Source: Paracoccaceae bacterium
Lineage (GTDB): Bacteria > Pseudomonadota > Alphaproteobacteria > Rhodobacterales > Rhodobacteraceae
NCBI GenBank assembly: GCA_029243395.1
Contig: JAQWSE010000013.1
Coordinates: 1-64,000, forward strand
DNA length: 64,000 bases
Direction of reading: 5' to 3'
Below the pieces are notes generated by a model. The model saw nothing but the letters and a program-made list of their open reading frames with translations. It was not told the origin of the DNA and did no database searches. How positions within the stretch are numbered: position 1 is the stretch's first letter; each line of letters opens with the position of its first letter. Of the stretch, positions 12,001 to 19,080 are shown one piece after another. The position numbers and the translations under genes were made by a program.

Positions 12001-12154
12001 GGATGGTGGTTCGGGTAGTGCTGAAGATGTAGCTATGGTTCTTTATAGCGAAGGAGGTGCCTCCGAGGCTGACTTTAACACGGAACTGGTATTAGCAAGT
12101 GTCCTTAAATCCGTAGATATAGATGCCTTAACCCATGACAATTTCTTTGGTTAA
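2..12154 (+). CDS. Giant RTX-type calcium-binding repeat protein, C-terminal part (5' end outside window)
   Basis: The reading frame is open from the first bases, so this is the 3' part of a longer gene; about 4050 residues are visible. The protein is almost entirely glycine- and aspartate-rich nonapeptides of the GGxGxD type (for example GGAGNDTLTGGAGNDTF), the calcium-binding beta-roll of RTX proteins. Two spacer modules alternate with the rolls. Module A, about 22 copies, has a DLxTGDILVVSSGAxANAT core followed by NLTAxSGGxTIDM. Module B, about 14 copies, has a TLQLSTGxH core followed by GSTVDLTGQTEGFTI. The last ~200 residues lose the repeat and end in an acidic, aliphatic tail (DALTHDNFFG), as expected for an uncleaved type I secretion signal. 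No enzymatic domain is visible. By family knowledge such proteins are exported by a type I ABC system and act as surface adhesins or S-layer-like proteins; the role here is inference. No secretion genes are in the window. The stop lies 17 bp before a convergent gene. Confidence 0.93.
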   Translation, partial: LTAKDGGARTINVANATGSSKAFTIAGGDGADILTGGAGADIITGGAANDTIHIAAAGQGNSDVMDGNAGTDTLQLSSGAHVFASNGNFANIETVLANSSGSSVNLSAQSEGFTLTGGAGVDTLIGGSGVDIITGGGGNDTLTGGAGNDTFNVNSGTDSVTDLGGASGGESDVLVVSGSSTANATGIVGFTATSSTTNSGIANLTAASGGGTIDMTNAGGSAIYTITGGAAADTLKGDAGNDIFVIAAANEGNSDTIDGKAGTDTLQVSAGTHVLTNDSKLLNLENITLNASGSNINLTNQTEAFSITAGAGTDTITGGGGADIIIISAAGESNSDTIDGGAGADTLNLSAGSHTFSTDGKLANLETILAHSSGSTVVLTGQTEGFAITGANGVDTFTGGAGADTLKGNSGNDVLTGGGGNDTFNVTSGTDSISDLATGDILKVSSGAIANATGITGFNADSGTTNSGTANLTVASGGGTINMSSAGSGDYNLYVGAGTDSVTGGSGADTLHIISSGQGNADTFVGGAGADILQLSSGSHSFTNDGKVATVETIKTHSGGSTLVLTGQTENFTITGFNGADIITGGNGVDTISASAGNDSITGGAGNDSFTGGSGNDTFNINSGTDTVTDLASGDIFVVSSGATMDATNIATFVATSSSTNSGGTANLTARAAGGTIKMNSAGSGNYNLNSGAGTDTLWGGAGNDIITIANATEGDGDTIDGYGGTDTLQLSTGTHTFTTDNNMLKNVENVKVHSSGSTVSLTNQTEGFTITVGAGTDSVTGSDGADIITIVNAGEGNADTIVGGAGADVLALSAGSHSFTNDSKIQTLETITAHASGSTLVLTGQTEGFTITGGAAADDLTGGNAADIITGGGGNDTLVGGSGNDTFNVNNGTDTITLLGGASGGESDNLVVSSGAIANAAGIVSFTATVGSSNAGIANLTARSAGGTIDMTNSSSGVYNITGGAGNDTLTGGAGNDTFNVAAATEADGDTINGGGGTDNLLLSTGTHTLTTDGKISNLETITAHASGSTVVLTGQAEAFTLVGGAGTDSLTGGSGADTLTGGGGNDTLVGGAGNDTYNVDSGTDAVSGLATGDIFVVSSGAIANATNITSFAATFATRNDGTANLTVVGGGGVIDMTNSAAGIYTINVGAGTDTVTGSSGNDIFVVSTAGQGDADTINGGAGTDELQLSTGSHSFTTDNKLVSIETLTLNSSGSTVVFTGQTEALTLTGGAAVDNITGGNAADIITGAASNDILVGGAGADIISGGTGNDTITGGAGNDALTGGAGNDTFNIDAGTDTISDLVTNDVIVITSGATLNATGITAFVATGGSSNGNSAATSANLTAGSGNVTIDMTNASGKYNVVGGAGDNTLKAGASDSIVKGQAGNDIIVGNGGADQLYGGVGNDSLTGNAGADTYNVDSGTDTVVGLVTTDILKVSSGATANAANITAFVATSDTRNDGIANLSTDNSGRTIDMTNSNAGFYTITGGSGTDTLTGGTGNDIINGGGAVDIIVGGSGDDVLTGGAANDSLTGGVGNDTFTVDSGTDAIVDLGGASGGQTDILIVSSGAIANATNVKSFTASSSTRNDGTANLTSTSSGATTINMSASASGLYTLTGGSQIDTITGGSGNDIILGNAGNDIIVGGAGNDSITGGADNDSFTGGAGNDTFNVNSGTDAITDLTTGDILIITSGCTANATGITGFTATSATVNNSIVAKGNLTAASGGVTIDLSLVTTGSFTVTGGSGADTLKGGDGGDIIAGAGDNDIIQGGSGADSLTGGAGNDIMTGNAGADTFNVDSGTDSIVDLATTDILKVTSGAIANATGISAFVATSDTTNGGAANLSGANTGITIDVTNSASGAYTITGGTGADTLKGGTGADTISGGIGNDAITGNGGADIITGGSGSDTLTGNAGNDRFNVDSGTDTVTDLGGSSGGESDILVVSSGAIANATNVVNFSATSSTRNDGAANLTAKSSGGTIVMTNSAAGAYTITGGAGTDTLTGGTGNDTIAIAAAGEGNADTMDGGSGTDTLQLSAGAHSLTTNNKVVNIQTVNAHASGSSVDLTGQAEAFTISGAAGGDVLKGGSGNDIITGSGGGDTLTGGAGNDTFNVDSGTDTVADLGGAGGGQSDILVVSSGATANATNIANFAATSATKNSGDATLTGASGGSTINMSNSSLGGYTLTGNAGVDNLTGSSNNDIISGAGGNDIIVGGSGSDAITGGAGNDSLTGSAGADTFNVDAGTDTVVDLGTGNDILKVSSGAIANAINVSSFTASSDTTNAGAATLTAASGGSTITMTLSSSGGYTLTGAGGVDNLTGGSGVDTITGAAGNDFLTGGAGNDIITGGAGNDTFTGGAGNDTFKIDSGTDAISDLSGSDVIQVSSGAILNATGINSFTATSSSSNAGEANLTAASGGSTIDMTNSSSGAYTITGGSGADTLTGGSGADTIVIAISAEGNSDTVDGKGGSDILQLSSGVHTLTTDNKLQNVETVKAHADGSTVDLTGQTEALIITGGAGTDSLKGGNAGDTINVVSAGEGNSDTLDGGGGSDTIQLSTGSHALTTDNKLLNVETILAHASGSTLDLTGQTEAITVTGGAAADTLKGGSGADIISGAGGADIITGGAGNDSLTGNAGNDTFNVNLDTDTVTDLTTGDILVVSSGAIANATNISGFNATSSTTNSGTANLTAASGGGTIDMSSAGGSSSYNLIGGAGVDTLTGDAGNDTFTVAAAGEANSDTLDGGGGTDTIQLSTGVHALTTNSKVQNIETILAHASGSNVDLTNQSESFTVTGGAAVDTLKGGGAADIITGNGGNDVITGGGGNDSLTGNAGNDTFNVDSGTDTITDLTTGDDLVVSGSAVATANNVSAFVADSDTTNGGAATINAASGGSTITMTNSSSGAYTLAGGAGVDIITGGSGADIITGAGGNDVLKGGGGNDSLTGNAGNDTFRVDSGTDTITDLTTGDDLIVSGSAVATANNVSAFVADSDTTNGGAATINAASGGSTINMANSASGAYTLAGGAGVDIITGGSGADIITGSGGNDVIAGGTGNDSITGGADNDSFTGGGGNDTFNVDAGSDTITDLTTGDDLIVSGSATATANNVSAFVADSDTTNGGAATINAASGGSTITLTSSASGAYTVAGGAGVDIITGGSGADIITGSGGNDVITGGTGNDSITGGADNDSFTGGGGNDTFNVDSGTDAVADLATGDILVVSSGAIANATGITAFTATSGTTNAGTANLTAKSTGGTIDMSSAGGSTAYNLISGAGTDTLKGDAGGDTFTIAASGEGNTDTFDGNGGTDTIQLSTGTHILSTDSKVDEVEVVATNASGSTLDLTGQAEGFTITGGAGVDTITGANGADIITGAASNDIITGGAGADNITGGAGNDTLTGGAGNDVFNVDSGTDTIADLATGDDLKVSSGAEATANNVANFVADNDTTNAGDATLNSASGGSTITLTNAASGSYTLAGGSGVDNLTGGGATDIITGGNGDDVLTGGQGNDNMTGGNGADTFKVDSGTDTITDLSGSDVLQVSSGAIANVTNVSSYTAGGSTSNSGTANITTATGGGTVDMSSAAGNYNLTGQGGVDTLTGGSGADIISAGTGADALSGGAGNDVITGGDDNDNMTGGAGNDTFKVDIGNDTITDLTTGDILIVSSGATANATNISAFVATSSTTNSGAANLTAATGGGSIDVGNSVTGAYTLTGLSGNDTLKGNGNNDTLNGGSGNDTIDGRGGNDQIDGGSGNDIIIVSTAGQGNSDTVDGGAGADTLQLSTGSHAIATDALLQSVETITLNSSGTTIDLTGQTEGFTITGGAATDVITAGSGDDTIDGAAGADTITGAGGADTISLGSSDSASDIIIFNASSGMDIIQQFTAGASNGDILKYIGNLTDSESSANTSTGSDGSDQLLSADFTANATNSTLDITHLVVGFKTAITQNGLSSGSAIDFTGAGISSSMILSAIETSLENSNAGSGNGLLSGASAQVTQGDANESKLLLFTDGGSGSAEDVAMVLYSEGGASEADFNTELVLASVLKSVDIDALTHDNFFG
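8522..9590 (+). repeat. Near-identical tandem modules inside the RTX gene
   Basis: Three successive A modules start near 8522, 8864 and 9233, spaced 342 and 369 bp, both multiples of three. They are nearly identical in DNA, including synonymous positions, while most other modules of the gene differ freely at third positions. The beta-roll stretch around 9060-9200 recurs with few changes at 9424-9560. This points to recent in-frame tandem duplication or gene conversion. Confidence 0.8.
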
Positions 12155-12171
12155 TGATTGTAAGGTCAGAA

Positions 12172-14268
12172 TTATAGGTTTAGGCTATCAAAGTTGTGAC
12201 CTTTTTCTACTAACTCTATAATGAGTTTGGATGGACTCCAAAATAATGGATCTTCCTTTTCAAAGGTTTTTATATCGTTGAAGATATTTTCAAGACCATA
12301 GGTATCAGCATATTTCATAGGACCACCACGATATCTTGGAAACCCATAGCCAAAGAGTTTTGTTACATCTACATCAGATGGCCTTAGGGCAATTCCTTCA
12401 CGCACAACTTCTGCAGCTTCATTAACCATAGCAGCCATGTATCTTTGGACGATTTCTTCCTGAGAAAAACTTCGCGGCTTCACACCCTTTATTTGACGTT
12501 CTTTCTCAATAATGGTTAAGACTTCTGGATCTTCATTCCCACGCCTATTCCCGGTATCATATCGATAAAAACCTCGCCCAGATTTTTGACCAAACCATCC
12601 ATTTTCACATAATTTATCGGCAATATGAACGTAACGGCTTTGTGGGTTCCTAAAGGTCTCTAGACGTTTTCTTGTTGCCCAACCAATGTCCCCACCGGCC
12701 AAATCAAACATTTGATATGGTCCCATTGGATACCCAAATTCGAAGATCGCTTTGTCAATTTCATAAGGTGTGGCGCCATCTTCCATCATAAATGCTGCAC
12801 AATCACCATAATTGTTTAAAATTCTATTTCCTATAAACCCATCGCAGACACCCGCTCTGACAGGTATTTTCCTCATTTTTTTAGCCAAAGAAAATCCTGT
12901 GGCTACGACATCATCAGAAACTCTGTTCGGAACAATAATTTCTAATAGGCGCATGATATTGGCCGGTGAGAAAAAATGTAAACCAATGACATCAGATGGT
13001 CTGGAGGTCACGGTAGCAATTTCATTAATATCAAGATAAGATGTATTGGAAGCAAGCACCCCGCCAGGTTTGATAACTTGATCCAAAATCTGAAAGACTT
13101 GCTTTTTAATAGGCATTTCCTCGAAAACGGCTTCGATGACCATATCCACCTGCGATAAGGAGTCAAAATCAGTTGAGGTACTGAATTGTGCAAGAATATC
13201 ATTAACCGCAGATTCAGATAGGCGACCTTTTTCTATATCCCTCTTGTATACTTTTTCTACGTTGTGGGTGCCCTTTTCTATGCTTTCTGTATCTCGTTCG
13301 ATCATAGTTACCGGGATTCCTGCATTGAGCGCGGCTATGGTTATCCCCGATCCCATCGTTCCACCCCCGACAACGCCTATTTTATTTAAAGGACGGGGGA
13401 TCGCTTTGGTAACTTCAGGTATTTTAGAACTTTTTCTTTCTGCAAAAAAAGCATGGATAAGGCCTTTGCTTTGATTAGTTGTAAGTAACTCTGCAAAAGT
13501 ATTTCTTTCTAGTTCTTGACCTTTTTCAAAGGGCATCTTTAAAGTAGCTTCTATACAATTAGCAATTTTTCCAGGAGCAATCTGGCCGCGATGTGACTTT
13601 GCAAAGGATGCTCTGATTTTAGACATTTCACGGTTAGTTTCAGGGGGTTCATTTAAATGTTTTGTAATGTCACAAGTTCTTAAAATTTGCTTGTTAGAAC
13701 TTAAGAGTTTATCAGCAAAGCTAATGGGATCATCATTAATATTTTCAATTAGTTCATCAATTAAGCCAATTTCCTTCGCTTTTTTCGCACTTATGGGCAT
13801 TCCACTGGTAGCAATCTTGAATGCTTCTGGCAGTCCAATGAGGCGGGGGAGGCGTTGCGTGCCCCCAGCACCTGGTAGAAGACCTAAGTGTACCTCAGGA
13901 AGACCAAGTTTTGTGTGAGGATGTGCAAGGCGATAGTGACACGATAGAGCAATTTCCAGTCCTCCTCCCAGCGGAGTTCCATGCATGGCGCTTATAACCG
14001 GTTTATTTAATTGTTCAATTTTGTCGCATACTAATGGCAAGATAGGATTCTTTGGAGGTGTTCCAAATTCAGTAATATCTGCCCCAGCGGGAAAGGTATT
14101 TCCTTCACCCATAACAATGATAGCTGAAACAGATTCATTTTTTTCTGCATCTTTTAGGGCACTCATGAGATTAAGCCGAACTGAATGACTTAGTGAATTA
14201 ACTGGTGGATTAAGTATTTTTAAAATTGCTATGTTTTGAATAATTTCAAGACTGACAGGACTTCCCAT
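12172..14268 (-). CDS. fadJ: Bifunctional enoyl-CoA hydratase / 3-hydroxyacyl-CoA dehydrogenase (FadJ/FadB alpha type)
   Basis: The 698-residue protein catalyses the two central beta-oxidation steps in the cytoplasm: hydration of trans-2-enoyl-CoA and NAD-dependent oxidation of 3-hydroxyacyl-CoA. The N-terminal crotonase domain (about 1-190) has the oxyanion-hole segment HGTPLGGGLEIALS and both catalytic glutamates (GGGLE and GLPEVHLGLLPGAGG). A Rossmann motif follows (KIGVVGGGTMGSGI, near residue 300), then the dehydrogenase histidine context (GLHFFSPANIM) and two C-terminal HADH domains. The start was set at the ATG of MGSPVSLEI; the frame extends 20 codons upstream to a GTG without support. 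It is convergent with the RTX gene and divergent from the quinone oxidoreductase. FadJ and FadB-type names cannot be separated from sequence alone. Confidence 0.93.
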   Translation of the reverse strand: MGSPVSLEIIQNIAILKILNPPVNSLSHSVRLNLMSALKDAEKNESVSAIIVMGEGNTFPAGADITEFGTPPKNPILPLVCDKIEQLNKPVISAMHGTPLGGGLEIALSCHYRLAHPHTKLGLPEVHLGLLPGAGGTQRLPRLIGLPEAFKIATSGMPISAKKAKEIGLIDELIENINDDPISFADKLLSSNKQILRTCDITKHLNEPPETNREMSKIRASFAKSHRGQIAPGKIANCIEATLKMPFEKGQELERNTFAELLTTNQSKGLIHAFFAERKSSKIPEVTKAIPRPLNKIGVVGGGTMGSGITIAALNAGIPVTMIERDTESIEKGTHNVEKVYKRDIEKGRLSESAVNDILAQFSTSTDFDSLSQVDMVIEAVFEEMPIKKQVFQILDQVIKPGGVLASNTSYLDINEIATVTSRPSDVIGLHFFSPANIMRLLEIIVPNRVSDDVVATGFSLAKKMRKIPVRAGVCDGFIGNRILNNYGDCAAFMMEDGATPYEIDKAIFEFGYPMGPYQMFDLAGGDIGWATRKRLETFRNPQSRYVHIADKLCENGWFGQKSGRGFYRYDTGNRRGNEDPEVLTIIEKERQIKGVKPRSFSQEEIVQRYMAAMVNEAAEVVREGIALRPSDVDVTKLFGYGFPRYRGGPMKYADTYGLENIFNDIKTFEKEDPLFWSPSKLIIELVEKGHNFDSLNL

Positions 14269-14379
14269 TTTTTTGACTCTATTTTCTAATTGAAGTTGAA
14301 ATATAATAATAGGATATGTTAGCACCACAATAAACGTTTTCTGTTAGTAAAAAAAGTTCAACTTGGGAAAGGATTATTA

Positions 14380-15354
14380 ATGCGCGCTGTTCTCTGTACT
14401 GAATTCGGACCACCTGAGAAGCTTACAATTAAAGACATTCTGGTTCCAAAACCTTCTAAAGGCCAAGTACGAATAAAGGTTGAGGCTTGTGGGGTTAATT
14501 TCCCAGATACCTTGATCATTGAAAACAAGTATCAGTATAAACCAGATTTACCGTTTTCTCCGGGAGGAGAAGTAGCCGGAGTAATCGATGAATTAGGTGA
14601 AGGCGTAGAAGATTTTTCGATTGGAGAAGGTGTCATGGCCATGACTTTATTCGGCGGATTTGCTGAATATATAGTCATAGATGCAAAAGCATTATTGAGA
14701 CGTCCACCAGAAATGGATGGAGTAACTGCAGCAGGATTTACAATGACTTATGGAACGTCGATGTATGCCTTAAGGCAGCGAGGGCAGGTTAAGAAAGGGG
14801 AAAAGCTACTCGTTTTAGGAGCTGGTGGTGGTGTGGGAATTACAGCAGTAGAAATTGGAAAATTAATGGGTGCTGAAGTAATAGCGGCAGCAAGTAATCA
14901 AGAAAAACTTGAAGCTGCACAAAAAGCAGGAGCAGATCATTTAATTAATTATGGAAAAAGTGACCTGAGAGATCAGATCAAGGCAATCGTTGGCAAAAAT
15001 GGTATTGACGTGCTTTATGATCCTGTTGGGGGTGATCTATTTGAGCCATGTGTGCGTTCAATGGCCTGGGGTGGTCGTGCCCTTGTGATAGGATTTGCAT
15101 CAGGTAATATTCCTAAACTAGCTACGAACTTAACTTTGCTTAAGGGATGCTCTGTTGTCGGCGTATTCTGGGGAAATTTTAGGCTCAAAGAAACGGTGGC
15201 TGATAATGAGAATTTTGAAATTCTCTTTAATTGGTATAAGGAAAAAAAAATATCACCCTTGGTTTCCCAACAGTTTTCTTTGGAAGATGCTACTGAAGCT
15301 TTAATGACTCTCGCAAATCGTAAGGCTATAGGTAAGGTGATTTTAAAACCTTAA
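14380..15354 (+). CDS. NADPH:quinone oxidoreductase family protein (zinc-independent MDR)
   Basis: The 324-residue medium-chain dehydrogenase/reductase has the GroES-like N-terminal domain (VRIKVEACGVNFPDTLI) and the nucleotide-binding motif LVLGAGGGVGITAVEIGK near residues 143-160. The zinc-binding cysteines of alcohol dehydrogenases are absent, which places it in the quinone oxidoreductase or acyl-CoA reductase branch. A good ribosome site (gggaaagg) precedes the ATG. It is divergent from fadJ across about 110 bp. Its exact substrate cannot be read from the sequence; enoyl reduction or quinone detoxification are both possible. Its place between fatty-acid genes favours an acyl-CoA-linked role (inference). 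Confidence 0.88.
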   Translation: MRAVLCTEFGPPEKLTIKDILVPKPSKGQVRIKVEACGVNFPDTLIIENKYQYKPDLPFSPGGEVAGVIDELGEGVEDFSIGEGVMAMTLFGGFAEYIVIDAKALLRRPPEMDGVTAAGFTMTYGTSMYALRQRGQVKKGEKLLVLGAGGGVGITAVEIGKLMGAEVIAAASNQEKLEAAQKAGADHLINYGKSDLRDQIKAIVGKNGIDVLYDPVGGDLFEPCVRSMAWGGRALVIGFASGNIPKLATNLTLLKGCSVVGVFWGNFRLKETVADNENFEILFNWYKEKKISPLVSQQFSLEDATEALMTLANRKAIGKVILKP

Positions 15355-15372
15355 AAAACTGAATACGCTAAA

Positions 15373-16578
15373 TTAAAGAGCTTCAAACAAGCCGGCTGCT
15401 CCCATACCTCCGCCAATACACATGGTTACAACGCAATACTTGCCTTTTCTATTTTTTGTTTCAATTAAAGCATGACCAACCATTCTAGCTCCTGACATAC
15501 CATAAGGGTGTCCAATGGCAATCGCTCCACCGTTAACATTGCATAGATCGGGATTGATCCTGAGCTTGTACCGACAATAGACAGTTTGTGCAGCAAAAGC
15601 TTCATTAAGTTCCCAGACAGAAATATCATCTATTTTCAAGTTAAATTGTTTGAGTAATTTTGGTACAGCAAATACTGGCCCGATCCCCATTTCATCTGGA
15701 TCACAGCCTGCGACGGATATTCCATGGAAAATACCCAAAGGGATAACGTCGTTTTTCTCAGCCGTTTTTGCATCCATAAGTACGGAAGCTGAAGCACCGT
15801 CAGAGAGTTGTGAAGCATTTCCAGCTGTTATAAAAGAGCCAGTTTTTATATCTTGGCCGTTCTTAAAGACTGGCTCCAGGTTTTGTAAGCTTTTAAAGTT
15901 AGTTCCATCCCTTAATCCTTCATCATATTTCAGTGTCACTTCGACATCAGAAATTTCTTTTGTCTCATTATCTGTGACTTTTTTAATGGTTGGTAATGGA
16001 GCCAATTCTTTATCAAATGCACCTTTTTTTATACCTAGTGCTGTGCGGGCGTGACTGATCACCGCAAATTCATCTTGGACTTCTCTAGAGATTCCATATC
16101 GTTCTGCGACAATTTCGGCTGTTTCTATCATTGCCATGTAGATCGAGGGGCAGTGCTTCACAAGCCATGGATCACTCGTTCTATGCTGGTTGGCATGTTC
16201 ATTTTGAACTAAGGAAATGGATTCCAGGCCACCAGCTATTGAAATATCAATTTCTTCATTTTTTATTCTTCCAGCAGCTACCATGAATGCCATTAGTCCT
16301 GAAGCGCATTGTCTATCTACTGACATTCCTGGTACTGATGTCGGCAACCCTGCCCGGATTGCGGATTGTCTTGCTATGTTTCTTCCAGAAGAGCCTTGTT
16401 GTATTGCTGCGCCAAGAATAACATCCTCTACAATCTTGGGATCAATGTTTGCTCGCTTAATAGCTTGCTTGATCACATGCCCACCTAATGTCTGTGCCTG
16501 AGTATTATTGTAGGCGCCTCTATACGCTTTTCCTATTGGAGTCCGGGCCGTTGATGCAACAAGTATTTGGCGTGCCAT
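15373..16578 (-). CDS. Acetyl-CoA C-acyltransferase (thiolase)
   Basis: The 401-residue thiolase cleaves 3-ketoacyl-CoA with CoA to acetyl-CoA (or condenses in reverse). The acyl-accepting cysteine lies in [10 protein letters not shown] near residue 90. The NEAFA segment, the histidine in [16 protein letters not shown] and the second cysteine in [13 protein letters not shown] near the C terminus are all present, so the enzyme should be active. Length and motif order match the family. The ATG is preceded by GAGGA. It is transcribed like the MaoC gene just upstream (34 bp apart), so the two likely form an operon. With fadJ nearby it completes a beta-oxidation set. Confidence 0.93.
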   Translation of the reverse strand: MARQILVASTARTPIGKAYRGAYNNTQAQTLGGHVIKQAIKRANIDPKIVEDVILGAAIQQGSSGRNIARQSAIRAGLPTSVPGMSVDRQCASGLMAFMVAAGRIKNEEIDISIAGGLESISLVQNEHANQHRTSDPWLVKHCPSIYMAMIETAEIVAERYGISREVQDEFAVISHARTALGIKKGAFDKELAPLPTIKKVTDNETKEISDVEVTLKYDEGLRDGTNFKSLQNLEPVFKNGQDIKTGSFITAGNASQLSDGASASVLMDAKTAEKNDVIPLGIFHGISVAGCDPDEMGIGPVFAVPKLLKQFNLKIDDISVWELNEAFAAQTVYCRYKLRINPDLCNVNGGAIAIGHPYGMSGARMVGHALIETKNRKGKYCVVTMCIGGGMGAAGLFEAL

Positions 16579-16612
16579 TTTATAATCCTCTTAGCTCAGA
16601 ATTTAGGGTTGT

Positions 16613-17098
16613 TTATTCACTAAACTGGGTCAGTATAAGCCATTCAGCAACTAAAGCAGGTTTTTCAGTATCCTTAATTTCAATTTTCAACTCAAAATTT
16701 TTCAATAAACTAAAAGAATCTTTTTTTTCAACACTATTTAAGGTGAATGTGCCCCTGACTAGGGAGTCCACAAAAACTGGGTGAATAAATCTAACTTTGT
16801 TAAAGCCGTAATTGATGCGGACAATTCTTGATGATGTTTTAGGTAAAACTTCAATAGCAAACTTGCTTGCTAAAGACAGGACAAGAAATCCGTGAGCTAT
16901 TGTCCTACCAAAAGGACTCAACTGTTTTGCTCTTTCTGGATCTATATGAATAAATTGAGGATCTTCTGTGATTTCTGCAAATTTATTTATTCTTTCTTGC
17001 GCAACGGTAATCCATTCTGAGGACCCTATACTTTGTCCTATTTGAGATTTTTGGAAAGTATATTCTTGTTCTACTGAATTCATTAGTTTCTTTGACAT
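16613..17098 (-). CDS. MaoC-like (NodN-type) acyl-CoA hydratase / dehydratase
   Basis: The 161-residue hot-dog-fold protein has the hydratase-2 type segment DPQFIHIDPERA followed by GRTIAHGFLVLSL, the region that carries the catalytic Asp/His pair in MaoC and (R)-specific enoyl-CoA hydratases. AAGGA lies just before the ATG. It is first in an operon with the thiolase. By family it hydrates enoyl-CoA esters; some NodN-type members have other acyl substrates. Substrate chain length is not predictable here. Confidence 0.85.
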   Translation of the reverse strand: MSKKLMNSVEQEYTFQKSQIGQSIGSSEWITVAQERINKFAEITEDPQFIHIDPERAKQLSPFGRTIAHGFLVLSLASKFAIEVLPKTSSRIVRINYGFNKVRFIHPVFVDSLVRGTFTLNSVEKKDSFSLLKNFELKIEIKDTEKPALVAEWLILTQFSE

Positions 17099-17264
17099 TT
17101 TCCTTAGTTAGTAAACATTATTATGGAACTGTAGGAGGAGTTTATCAAATTAGAAAAGAAAATGATATTGTACTATTTCATCGATTAATATTAGACAAGT
17201 ATGTTATTAAGAAAATCGGTTAATGGGGTGAATGATAACACATAGCTTCATTTATCTTGATATA

Positions 17265-17293
17265 TTGACCGTTATTTTTAATCCCTTAGTAAT
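17265..17293 (+). promoter_or_regulatory. Possible sigma-70 promoter for the acyl-CoA carboxylase operon
   Basis: The 342-bp divergent gap 17099-17440 is very A+T-rich. TTGACC at 17265 and AGTAAT at 17288 with a 17-nt spacer face the carboxylase genes. The match to consensus is moderate and other A+T-rich candidates exist in the gap. I see no clear operator or RNA element. Confidence 0.3.
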
Positions 17294-17440
17294 AAATTTT
17301 ATGTAACAAACTATTTTTATGTGAAATAGTGGCCGACAAATCTTTGTGATCTTTTTTAACTTATTGTCAAAAATAGTATATGGTCATGACTTCATTTTTG
17401 CTTAGTGAAAGTACTAAAATAAAAAACAGGGGGATACAGA

Positions 17441-19057
17441 TTGGAATCTCATAAATCTAAAGTATCTATTGGTTCAGATGATTTTTTAAAAAATAAAGAA
17501 TATCAGCTCGATTTATTGCAAAAGATGCATCAAATTGAGACAAGGGCAGTAGAGAAATCAGCACAACGAAAAGAAACATTTGAAAAAAGAAATCAACTGT
17601 CTCCCCGGGATCGTTTGGGGGCTCTTCTAGATCCAGGCATGCCTTTTTTACATATGTACAATTTGGCAGGATATCTTGTGGACGATTCCAATCCAGATAC
17701 TGCAGTTGCAGGGGCTAATGTAATAGCCGGTATTGGATATGTTTCTGGGGTGCAATGCGTTATTTATATTGATGATAGCGGAATTAATGCTGGTGCCATA
17801 ACGCTTAAATCAGTTGAAAAAGGTTTGGCCTGTATTAACATGTCAAAAAAATTCAAACTCCCACTTGTCCATCTAGTTGAAAGCGCTGGGGTAAATTTAC
17901 TTGAGTACTCTGTAGAACTTTGGACATATGCTGGTGGTCTGTTTGGCGGTTTAGCAGAATTAAGTGCTCTAGGCATTCCTGTGGTGACAGTATTACATGG
18001 ACCTTCAACGGCTGGTGGTGCTTATCAGCCAGGTTTGAGCGATTATGTCATTGGCGTAAAGAAAAATGGTATGGCAGCATTGGCAGGATCGGCTTTAGTT
18101 AAGGCAGCGACGGGAGAGATTTCGCAAGATCAAGAGCTAGGCGGAGCCGAAATGCATTCCAAAGTTACTGGACTTGTCGAATACTTAGCTGATCATGACC
18201 AGCATGCAATAAAGTTAGCACGTAAAGTGGTAAGGAATCTTGGATGGGAAAAAATCAAAAGTTATGAATTAGAATTTGGGGAACCTAGATATTCATCAGA
18301 AGAAATCCTCGGAATAGTTCCCACCAGTTTTGAAAAATCTTATGATGTTCGAGAACTAATATTGCGCATTGTCGATGACTCTGAATTCTTAGAGTTTAAG
18401 TCAGGTTATGGGGTTAGCACGGTGTGCGTACACGCAAAAGTTTTCGGGAAAGATTGTAGTATTATTGGAAATAATGGTCCAATCGATCCCAACGGAGCTA
18501 CTAAGGCCGCTCAATTTATACAGTTAAGTGATCAGGTGAAAAAACCAATTATTTTTCTTAATAATACAACTGGTTATTTAGTTGGTAAGGAATACGAACA
18601 ACAAGGCATGATTAAACACGGTTCTAAAATGATACAAGCTGTCATGAATGCAAGAGTATCAAAAATCACTTTTTATATTGGAGCAAGTTTTGGGGCTGGC
18701 AATTATGGGATGTGTGGTTATGCATTCAAACCAGATTTCTTGTTCACTTGGCCAAATGCAAAAACAGGGGTCATGGGTGGGAAGCAAGCTGCTATGACAA
18801 TGAACCAGGTTTGGACCAGAGCTTCGGAGAGAAAAGGCAAAAAGCTTGATCAAAAAAACTTGAAGACTAAGCTTCAAGAAATTGAAGAACATTTTGAAAG
18901 TCAATCGGATGCTTTTTATACTTCTGGTAGAATGATGGATCAAGGGATGATAGATCCTAGAGATACAAGAAAAGTGATTGGCTTTTGTCTTGGTGTTTGT
19001 GAAAATAGAGACAAACGCCAATTGAATCCCAACAGTTTTGGAATTGCTAGACTATAA
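17441..19057 (+). CDS. Acyl-CoA carboxylase, carboxyltransferase (beta) subunit, methylcrotonyl/geranyl-CoA type
   Basis: The 538-residue protein is a biotin-dependent carboxyltransferase with paired crotonase-like halves. It transfers carboxyl from biotin to an acyl-CoA. Acyl-CoA pocket segments (ESAGVNLLEYS, LHGPSTAGGAYQPG, QELGGAEMHSKVTG) and the second half (NNTTGYLVGKEYE, GASFGAGNYGMCGYAF, VMGGKQAAMT) resemble MccB/AtuC-type subunits more than propionyl-CoA or acetyl-CoA ones. A TTG start at 17441 is chosen because AGGGGGA lies 6 nt upstream. The biotin carboxylase subunit follows after 23 bp. Methylcrotonyl-, geranyl- or another branched enoyl-CoA is the likely substrate class (inference). 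Confidence 0.9.
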   Translation: MESHKSKVSIGSDDFLKNKEYQLDLLQKMHQIETRAVEKSAQRKETFEKRNQLSPRDRLGALLDPGMPFLHMYNLAGYLVDDSNPDTAVAGANVIAGIGYVSGVQCVIYIDDSGINAGAITLKSVEKGLACINMSKKFKLPLVHLVESAGVNLLEYSVELWTYAGGLFGGLAELSALGIPVVTVLHGPSTAGGAYQPGLSDYVIGVKKNGMAALAGSALVKAATGEISQDQELGGAEMHSKVTGLVEYLADHDQHAIKLARKVVRNLGWEKIKSYELEFGEPRYSSEEILGIVPTSFEKSYDVRELILRIVDDSEFLEFKSGYGVSTVCVHAKVFGKDCSIIGNNGPIDPNGATKAAQFIQLSDQVKKPIIFLNNTTGYLVGKEYEQQGMIKHGSKMIQAVMNARVSKITFYIGASFGAGNYGMCGYAFKPDFLFTWPNAKTGVMGGKQAAMTMNQVWTRASERKGKKLDQKNLKTKLQEIEEHFESQSDAFYTSGRMMDQGMIDPRDTRKVIGFCLGVCENRDKRQLNPNSFGIARL

Positions 19058-19080
19058 TGTTTCTTTAACCGTATTTTGAT

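Noticed and set aside
2-12154. Regular repeats that could suggest a CRISPR or satellite array
   Set aside because: The periodicity is in-frame, codes for RTX nonapeptides and lacks constant repeats with unique spacers.
17099-17440. Long A+T-rich gap examined for a riboswitch or small RNA
   Set aside because: No conserved aptamer core, strong hairpin or terminator was recognisable; only a moderate promoter candidate remains.
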